Assembly: GCA_051453625.1 (NCBI GenBank)
Contig: JBOZIK010000001.1
Location: 150,665,951-150,695,938, forward strand
Length of the DNA: 29,988 nt
Source: Welwitschia mirabilis
Taxonomy: Eukaryota > Gnetophyta > Gnetopsida > Welwitschiales
Direction: 5' to 3'
The notes beneath the pieces are model-generated. The model made no database searches, was not told where the DNA came from, and was given only the letters and a program-made list of their open reading frames with translations. A program made the position numbers and the translations under genes. Of the stretch, positions 22,340-29,988 are shown one piece after another. Numbering within the stretch: position 1 is the first letter of the stretch; each line of letters opens with the position of its first letter.

Positions 22340-22660
22340 TTCTCCTTTATAATATATACGCATAATACTATACATATGAAATAGCATAATATATAATAAT
22401 ATAATACCATTCATATAATATGATATAACATATGTAGTATATTATGCATATGAAATAACATAATATAAAGTAATAAAATATTATGCACATCATGTAATAT
22501 AATATAGTATTATATAATTTAATATACTACAACATAATATAACACAATATAATATAATTATATAATTTAATATAAAATAATAAAATATATAATATATAAT
22601 ACAATATAAATATTATTACGTAATATAATATCATGTTATACCTATGTAGCATAATAATAT
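22340..22660. repeat. AT-rich tandem repeat region
   Basis: Built from ATAATATA-type words. CATATGAAATAGCATAATATA-like text at 22373 recurs with one change at 22447, a 74-base step; beyond that, units blur into ACATAATATA words. The 80-codon open stretch on the minus strand at 22769-22527 is a Tyr/Ile/Leu string from this composition, not a gene. Confidence 0.75.
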
Positions 22661-22769
22661 AGTAAAGGAAAAAAGATATAACAAATACTAATTCAACTAC
22701 TATGTTAAATAAGCATGGTTTCATGCTAACTAGATAACAAGTTCTATTACTAAAACCACTATGATTCAT

Positions 22770-24130
22770 TGGGTCTTAAATTTTGTAGTGTCAATTCTCC
22801 TAATAACTTAAAATGCTATGATAATAAAATTCTCCCACTTCTAAGTTTTATAATTATACAAAACTCTTATAAATTGTTAATGATGTGAAGCATTACTTCA
22901 TAAAAATTTTTAGCACATATGTTTATAAAATGCATAATCTTTTTTTTTCCGAATGATTGGTCATCATGTGAAGTTAACTAATGCCATGAAAAATTCTTAA
23001 AACTTTATCATGTGCATAAATAATACTTTATTGTATCGATGTAAAAGGTAAACATGAATAGGATGAGTATAAATAGTAAACCATAAGATGGACATAAAAT
23101 TAAAAATAGAAAATAATATTAAAATCAATGCTTTGATATAAGAAACTACAAAAGTCATTTTACTATATTAACATTATGTTACTTATATATGAAAGGGTCA
23201 ACTACCTAGCTAATAAATATTAAAAGATAATTTATAGAATGAGAAATTATTGTAAACTATCCAATTAATGTGATTAAAAGTTGAGTTGTAGAGTGAGAAG
23301 TGGCTATAATAAACATCCCAAACATGAAAGCAAATGAAACAAATATTACAAAAAAATTTAAGTAATTACCTTAGGATCATTAGGACTATTGCATTACAAG
23401 GAATAATGTTTGCTATAATAAAACTATTATCTAGAGGCTTTTTCATAGTCTAGCTTTTAGAATACTTTGGATTGTAGCCTTCCTTCAAAGTCTTCATTCC
23501 AGTGCCATGCACAGAGTTGAGTTTGCATGAGTATAAAAAGAGAAGGAACATAACAATTAAAAAAATTAGACAAAAATAACATGTCTGACATTAAAATTAC
23601 AATCAATTAGAAATAACACACATTTAAACTAGGAGATAATAATTTGTGAAAAATCTATAATAGTCCTTGCATTGAAAATGGATGTTCATGTTCATCTACA
23701 CCTTAGCTAGCATAGCATCAAGGAAAACCTCCTTCCATGATCATGCTTTGCTTGCATTCTTTTTTTTTTTCCTTATTTGAAGTGGATTAGAGTGATGATA
23801 TGATGAGGAGATATATGGGCCATGACTACTCTGATATGAAATCCTCAATCTTTGCTTGAGCTTCTAAACTTAAAACCTGTTGGTCCTTCTAATATAGTTC
23901 TTTGTTTTCACATCATTTCTTTGTATATCTAATTAAAGGAATGATCTGTTAAGAAACCTTACTTTCTAATCTTAATCATAGAAATACTACGTAGCTCTCT
24001 TACACATTGTATATTTTTATCATATGTTGTTAATTAGTTCACTCCCCTTTCTTTCAACCTTTGCTTACTAAAGCAACATTATATGGTTCAAGGAATAATA
24101 AGAAAATCCTAGGTGATGTGGTTTTACCGC
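22770..24130. other. AT-rich non-coding DNA
   Basis: No coding remnant is recognised on either strand. GTATAAAAAGAGAAGG near 23530 is TATA-like but unsupported by any LTR pair. Confidence 0.45.
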
Positions 24131-24139
24131 TTATGAAAC

Positions 24140-24905
24140 TATTTCCTAGAGTTATGTACTAATGGATGAAGTAAGACTTCTGTGTATGATGTGCGCTAGT
24201 GAGGATGAACCACTCAGTTCCATATGACAGCTAGCTCCTCACTAATAATCCTATTTCATGAAGTAGGTGCTGATAGGGTTACCAGCATAACACGGTGGGG
24301 GTTACTGGTATAACATAGACAACAGGAAAACCCCATGGTGCCATATTAGTTGTGGTATGTAGGGCTAGGCTTAGTCTCCCTTACGTAGCCCTTGGAGTGA
24401 AGTCATTTATTAGGGATTATGGATTTCTATTCCTCCAAATTTAAGTTGTACTTGGAATGCACAATATTCTCACATACATTAACGTAGGGGGCACAAGCTT
24501 ATGACCATATAAGCTATACATTAGTGGATAATGTGTTTAGGCTTATGTAGGTGAGAGACAGTGGAGAATGTATCCAGGCTCATGTAGGCAAGAGACTTAC
24601 CTTACATCCCATTATCCCCTGCTGAGTACATGGATTGCATCCTAAGGGAAGTATGTGGATTGCATCCTAAGGGATTTTTGTTTGAAGACTATGCTAGCTA
24701 GTATGGTGAGAATTTCCCTTATCTTCATCCACATCCTCATGTCTATCCCCTACATGGGGTGGTCCCTCTTGAACCACACAAAAGAAAAGTTACATTATAT
24801 AGGGTAGGGCCTGCGCTAGGTTATTGACCTGACTCCACATATGCGCTGAGGTGATAACTAGCAAGTGGAAAACTATCATCATTGGTATGAGCCCCCTATA
24901 GGTGC
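24140..24905 (+). repeat. Less AT-rich retrotransposon-derived block with short tandem repeats
   Basis: Base composition changes sharply here: G and C runs and several CG dinucleotides appear. Three small tandem duplications lie inside: 23-bp step at 24276/24299, 37-bp step at 24523/24560 and 25-bp step at 24631/24656 (19 identical bases). GGTATGAGCCCCCTATAGG near 24876 resembles words found in plant gypsy LTRs, which suggests U3 sequence. About 470 bases on, a pyrimidine-rich stretch ending TTGTTGCAG (25378-25386) resembles the LTR/leader end of such elements. No open frame crosses it. Confidence 0.5.
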
Positions 24906-25470
24906 AATGTGGATTATTAATTCTTTTCTGTACAAAACATGATTAGATGAAAAATGTTATCCATCATGTGTATAAACATTTGAGATTCTATTTCATTTCC
25001 ATCTTTAAGGACTAGTTACTTATATTTGTAAGTAGAATTGCTAACTTTAAATATGAAATTTTATAGAAAATCATTTCTCTAAATCCTAGAAATCTCTTGA
25101 ATTTGCATGTCTAAAAACTCCCTCATCCCTAGCCTTTGATAATTCTACCTTATTCTATGTTAAACATAAAAGGCTTCTATCTAGGATCTTTAGTGCTCTA
25201 AGATTTTTGAGAGAGATCAACATCCTTTCTAAGACCAATGTAATAAACTATTATGATTTGTTTATGAAGAGGTTTTGGATTATTTTCAGCATTCATCAAT
25301 TCCTTTCCTATCTCTTTTGTGTGCTCCATGTTGAATAAGCCTCCTACTGTGCTGGCATTTCTTATGCACTAGCTGCTTTTGTTGCAGACTTTTTGCTTAG
25401 ATGCCCTTTCTGGTGCTACATGTACCAGGACATTCCTCTTTTCTTCTTACATCTTTCTTTTTGGAATTCT
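24906..25470 (+). other. Possible R/U5 or leader of the same LTR element
   Basis: Continues from the GC-richer block. It contains a polypyrimidine-AG like stretch near 25340-25386 and then stops at the gap. No coding signal. Confidence 0.3.
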
Positions 25471-26183
25471 NNNNNNNNNNNNNNNNNNNNNNNNNNNNNN
25501 NNNNNNNNNNNNNNNNNNNNNNNNNNNNNNNNNNNNNNNNNNNNNNNNNNNNNNNNNNNNNNNNNNNNNNNNNNNNNNNNNNNNNNNNNNNNNNNNNNNN
25601 NNNNNNNNNNNNNNNNNNNNNNNNNNNNNNNNNNNNNNNNNNNNNNNNNNNNNNNNNNNNNNNNNNNNNNNNNNNNNNNNNNNNNNNNNNNNNNNNNNNN
25701 NNNNNNNNNNNNNNNNNNNNNNNNNNNNNNNNNNNNNNNNNNNNNNNNNNNNNNNNNNNNNNNNNNNNNNNNNNNNNNNNNNNNNNNNNNNNNNNNNNNN
25801 NNNNNNNNNNNNNNNNNNNNNNNNNNNNNNNNNNNNNNNNNNNNNNNNNNNNNNNNNNNNNNNNNNNNNNNNNNNNNNNNNNNNNNNNNNNNNNNNNNNN
25901 NNNNNNNNNNNNNNNNNNNNNNNNNNNNNNNNNNNNNNNNNNNNNNNNNNNNNNNNNNNNNNNNNNNNNNNNNNNNNNNNNNNNNNNNNNNNNNNNNNNN
26001 NNNNNNNNNNNNNNNNNNNNNNNNNNNNNNNNNNNNNNNNNNNNNNNNNNNNNNNNNNNNNNNNNNNNNNNNNNNNNNNNNNNNNNNNNNNNNNNNNNNN
26101 NNNNNNNNNNNNNNNNNNNNNNNNNNNNNNNNNNNNNNNNNNNNNNNNNNNNNNNNNNNNNNNNNNNNNNNNNNNNNNNNNNN
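25471..26183. other. Assembly gap, 713 N
   Basis: Run of N; flanks share only CT. Open frames of about 270-280 codons across it consist of N with 20-25 real residues at each end and cannot be interpreted. Confidence 0.98.
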
Positions 26184-26346
26184 CTTAAGTGTTCTTTTGA
26201 AGAAGAAATCACTAATGATGTAGGCTGGCAGATCAAACTCATGTGAAACTAAAGCGCAGTCATGAAACTACCATTCGATTGATGCTGAGAGCTACTCTAA
26301 GGAAGTAACATCTGTTGTTATGAGATGTAATGAGAGTTTTCTTAGG
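26184..26346. other. Unassigned 160-base segment after the gap
   Basis: Less AT-rich than its surroundings, with no motif I recognise. It ends at the TTATAACACCC word discussed next and may be the end of an LTR. Confidence 0.25.
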
Positions 26347-28400
26347 TTGTTATAACACCCTGACTTTAATTATACTAATTAATCATAATTTTTTATGTTA
26401 TTAACTAATATGCATAATGGAATCAAGGATCCAATCCTATTTAGACTCTGGTAATATATTACAAGATTTAAAATAATTAAATAATATAATTACTACTTAA
26501 CTATAATCATTTTGGTTTTCATACAATAATGATATCAAATTATATCCAATATTTATTTTTAAATTTGTTTTTGCCACACCAAATATCTTGTATAAAGTTG
26601 ATTGGATGTTAGTTTGTTTTATCACATACAATGGATAAGTTTTAGGATAGTACCTAACTAATATAATAGGAGGTTTCATCTCCTATTAATGGCATTTTAA
26701 CTTGATATCTAACCACCCTCCATATGTGAGTTGATTCTACTTCAGGTTCTAAACTATACAAATATGGCTAGGCTTAACTGCATAAGCTTAAACTTCACCT
26801 TGATATACTCCTAATACAGGTGACAAGTGGTACGTGAGATGGATGCATGCTTACAAATATCCCTTGCTTTCTCGAAGCATCACAGAATGGTGAAACATGA
26901 TCCTTTGATACTAAGGGCTTGAGATATTAAGTCAGAGTAAGTCCATGCATGGGTAGGGTAGGATTGCAATGATCAAATCCACTTCCAAAAGGGTTTAGAA
27001 ATAAAAATACAAAGAAACCTACCTTGATGATGAAATTTAAGTATGGGGATAAATAATTATTAACATTATCTTGGTTTAGTTGAATGAATACACTATACAA
27101 ATGCAAGCATACAATATGTGAATATTTAATGGATTGTTTAGCTAGAAAAAATAATTCTAATCATCATTGGGTTCATTTTAAGTAGACAATCATACAGAAG
27201 AAAAATAGAATGCATAAGTATCTTTTTGATTTTTCATAAAAGGAAAATCATGCATTTTCAAGTATAGTAATGACAATAAATGAAATAAAACATCTCATCA
27301 TTTTTCTACATTATTATTTCAAATAAGACGTATTAATACGTTTAAGTTCTATTGTAAAAGCATGTTCCATTTATCATTTATGAAACTAAGATAACTTGAA
27401 AATACTCCTTTATCATTGCCAAGTGTCTATAGCAAAATAAAGTTATGTAAAATATATTCATATTTTATTAGGAAAATATATTAATAAAGCTAATTAATTG
27501 GGCTTTACATCTCAAGAATCATTAGGTAGACATCCCTAATGTTTATGCATGAGAGAAAAGAATAAGAGCCTAAATTTGAATAAATAGTATATAAAAAGTA
27601 TAGGAAAGTAAACATAACTTAAATATAAATCATATATAATATTTAATATAACTTGATACTTGCATTAGATAATTTGATATAATTATTAAAATTAATTATA
27701 AATTTTCTTAGCATTTAGCAGACATTAAAATTAAAAATTCATAATTTATTTTTTAAAAATATAAAAAGAAGATAGACTTAATTTCATTAAACTAAACCCA
27801 TTATACTATTTCTAAGAACTAATTTAAATGATTTTGAATTAGCCTAGATCTATTTTATAGGCTCAAATATTAAACTATAAAAACTGCCTAAGTTTTAGAA
27901 TTACCAAACTAATACTCTTCGCTAAAATGGCCATAACGTTTAATATACTTTGAGTTTTTCAATAAATAAATACTTTTTGAAAACTGTATTCAATTATCTA
28001 CAAGTTAGACTAAACATTATTATCCAAAATACTCTAAAAATTCAAAACTGAAACATTTTACTTACTATTTTGTACTTGTAAATTTTGAGATATTTTTATA
28101 AAATAAATTTTAAAAATTAGTGTAGCACCAGAAAAATTACCATTTTAAAACTTATAACTTTCTAACATAATTATAAAACTACCTAAAAAACTTTATAAAG
28201 TTTTACTTAGTATTATAACTTATTACTTTCTTAAGTTGCTTGACTTAAAAAAATAAAGGGTAAACTTTAACTAAACTAAGAAAAAAGAACTCATACTAAT
28301 TTATAGGAACAAAATTAAATAAATTTACTATAAATTTATATTTTAGATAAATAAAATACAATTATAATAAATATAAACTTAATTTACTATAGTAAATAAT
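26347..28400. other. Non-coding LTR-retrotransposon debris beginning with a TATAACACCC word
   Basis: TTATAACACCCTGACTTTAA near 26347 resembles the terminal TGTAACACCC of plant LTRs. Reverse-complement reading would instead give an LTR end, ...GGGTGTTATA, which would suit the minus-strand promoter at 29085. A perfect 9-bp inverted repeat lies at 26664-26688. The ACT-rich stretch 27890-28180 (AAAATGGCCATAAC and repeats of its style) is typical of gypsy LTR sequence. No protein remnant was found; the 60-codon frame at 26679-26497 has no family features. Confidence 0.4.
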
Positions 28401-28495
28401 GCATCAATACTGTGAGCCTTAGGATTTTCTGAGGAGGAGTGCCTAGCCTAAATAGATTCTTGAGGATCAGACTTATTTAGCCTAATAAGACTCTA

Positions 28496-28801
28496 ATGAA
28501 AATATTATGTAAGATGCATTTAAATAATAATAAAATTCAACATAACATGGGTATCAAAAATCATAGTGAACCCCCTGGTCACTTGGCCAAAATATCCATT
28601 AGACATATAGAAGCTAAGCATGTTAAGAGGTCTCTCAGCTCTATCCCATATCTTAGTCTATGCAAATGGAAGGGAAGAAAAAATATATATATAATTATTG
28701 ATAGACCATCAACTAAGTACGTAAATAGATCCCTCACATCTCTTCCTTATCTTAGTATGAGCCAATGGAAGGGAAAACATAAATTATATGCATATTTATA
28801 A
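28496..28801 (+). repeat. 100-bp tandem duplication inside a 101-codon open frame
   Basis: Two units start near 28611 (AAGCTAAGCATG) and 28711 (AACTAAGTACG) and both end AATGGAAGGGA. The frame stays open through both and gives SLSSIPYLSLCKWKG and SLTSLPYLSMSQWKG. I do not recognise the peptide. The related segment near 21005 has a stop in this frame. A non-coding LTR segment is the simpler view; a small coding gene is not excluded. Confidence 0.6.
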
Positions 28802-28869
28802 TGCAAGAAATGGAACTAAAATTATCATAAAAGAAGAACCTACTTAGAGGGAAGAAGATTGGTTATCCT

Positions 28870-28980
28870 TGAAGAAGATTGAGGAAGTGCTAAGATCCAA
28901 AATCATATAAGATTGAGGAAGTAATAAGCTCCAAGATCCTATCTCTAATCTTCCAAGCTCCAAGCTCCTAGCTCCAAGGT
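28870..28980. repeat. Short direct repeats, probable R/U5 of a minus-strand LTR
   Basis: AAGATTGAGGAAGT at 28875 recurs at 28909, and AGCTCCAA words recur four times between 28929 and 28978. On the minus strand this lies just downstream of the TATA-like box at 29085-29077. Confidence 0.45.
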
Positions 28981-29076
28981 GCATCTCTACACTCAAGAGG
29001 AAGGAAAATTGAGAAGAAATTTTAATAGCATAAACTTACTTGAAGAATACTAGTTTAAGAAGAAGGGCGAGGGCTC

Positions 29077-29085
29077 TATTTAAAG
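29077..29085 (-). promoter_or_regulatory. TATA-like box of a probable minus-strand LTR
   Basis: CTTTAAATA followed by GAGCCCTCGCCC on the minus strand, close to the TATAAATAGAGCCC pattern of plant LTR promoters. A pyrimidine-rich leader follows toward lower coordinates. Confidence 0.4.
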
Positions 29086-29166
29086 ATGAATGGTATACCA
29101 AAGGTCCATATAATTGATTAAAGACCATCTACATCATTTCATCTAGATAAGAAAAGATATTTTACT

Positions 29167-29287
29167 TGATAAGATTGATCAATGACAAGTTGAATGGACT
29201 TGTGTAAAATTGACATTGACATGTATGACAATGATAAGATTGATCAATGACATGTTGGATAGACTTTATGTAAAAGAGATTTGGACA
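29167..29287. repeat. 65-bp tandem repeat running into a gap
   Basis: TGATAAGATTGATCAATGAC starts at 29167 and again at 29232. The second unit is cut by the gap. Sequence after the gap (ATTGATGTATGAATGACAA) resembles the unit's ATTGACATGTATGACAATGA, so at least one more unit is hidden. Confidence 0.85.
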
Positions 29288-29399
29288 NNNNNNNNNNNNN
29301 NNNNNNNNNNNNNNNNNNNNNNNNNNNNNNNNNNNNNNNNNNNNNNNNNNNNNNNNNNNNNNNNNNNNNNNNNNNNNNNNNNNNNNNNNNNNNNNNNNN
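29288..29399. other. Assembly gap, 112 N
   Basis: Run of N within the 65-bp tandem array. Confidence 0.98.
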
Positions 29400-29796
29400 A
29401 TTGATGTATGAATGACAAAAGAAATCTTATTTATTACTCATGCACCTATATTAGATGAGTAATATTCTTACTTTAATTAATAAGATTAATTACATGCATC
29501 ATTTTCTCATGCTAGTTCCTTCTTAATCCTCCATAGGATCATAATTAATCCAAAACATATTTAAAATGCATTGGAAGAACAAATGCATCAATTTCAAAAT
29601 TATCATATAACACAACCAAAAAAATAATATTTTATGCATAAAATACCTCAAAAAATATCAATAAGGAGAAAAGTCATAGCAAAATAAATTCTATATATTT
29701 ATCATTTGTAATTTATGAATAAGAGTACATGTCCTTATTTACATGTTTACACTCTTCATGATCCATCATATGAACGATACAAATAATGAGAAAGAA
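29400..29796. other. AT-rich DNA without a supported feature
   Basis: Apart from the first 20 bases, which belong to the tandem array, nothing is recognised. Confidence 0.45.
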
Positions 29797-29889
29797 ATGC
29801 CATAATTAAATGTAAGAAAAATATCATAATGGGTTGTATGAAAATGTCATAATTGAATGTAAGAAATGTCATAGTTGAACATAGAACTA
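29797..29889. repeat. Minisatellite of about 23 bp, four units
   Basis: Units start at 29797, 29821, 29844 and 29866 (steps 24, 23, 22). Each is close to ATGTCATAATTGAATGTAAG, followed by a few A residues. Confidence 0.8.
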
Positions 29890-29988
29890 TTGCTTATTAT
29901 TCTTTCTCTTTTACCAAGTAATTTTAGGTTCTTTTAAAACTTGAATAAGACACATGAATAAATTATTAAAATAAATATGTCACATTCC

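Noticed and set aside
22527-22769. 80-codon Tyr/Ile-rich open frame on the minus strand
   Set aside because: It lies in the AT-rich tandem repeat and reflects its composition.
25379-26246. Open frames of 270-280 codons on both strands
   Set aside because: They exist only because the 713-N gap has no stops. The same short flanks are open in several frames.
26497-26679. 60-codon open frame on the minus strand
   Set aside because: Short, no recognised family, in non-coding LTR-like sequence.

Overview
This window looks like nuclear DNA of a flowering plant: very AT-rich, with CG dinucleotides rare by eye. It is made almost entirely of old, overlapping retrotransposon remains. Recognisable families are Ty3/gypsy of the Athila/Tat type, Ty1/copia, and an L1-type LINE, all typical of plants. 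I cannot name the species. No intact host gene, rRNA, tRNA, CRISPR array or bacterial-type operon is visible. Every coding trace is broken by stops and frameshifts, so nothing here should be read as a working protein. Four runs of N (13994-14093, 21483-21976, 25471-26183, 29288-29399) interrupt the sequence.

Layout. 1-860 (minus): decayed gypsy polyprotein, the aspartic protease and the linker before reverse transcriptase. 1112-1995 (minus): LINE reverse transcriptase relic. 2000-5640: anonymous AT-rich DNA with one promoter-like site. 5640-5960 (minus): probable LTR fragment. 6352-6545: a 97-bp tandem duplication. About 7970-9600 (plus): probable copia 5' LTR. 9840-13215 (plus): copia gag, protease and integrase in the expected order, followed by LTR-like words to about 13640. 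14600-18727: a probable Athila/Tat-type LTR or leader on the plus strand, split by a short-LTR copia element on the minus strand (15336-18192). That copia element carries LTRs, a primer-binding-like site, a polypurine tract, a gag gene and a likely target duplication, but no visible pol. 18728-18745: an Athila/Tat primer-binding site decayed only by C-to-T and G-to-A changes. 18750-29988: non-coding retrotransposon debris with a possible SINE head, several tandem repeats, a less AT-rich island at 24140-24905 and LTR-like promoter sequence near 29080.

How the parts fit: this is nested insertion and decay, not a pathway. The best-supported unusual item is the gag-only copia element, which resembles the TR-GAG class of non-autonomous LTR retrotransposons. 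It has a 19-bp minisatellite between gag and its polypurine tract. I found no convincing new biological system. The findings list the structures that known families do not fully explain, plus two assembly gaps whose flanks suggest errors.
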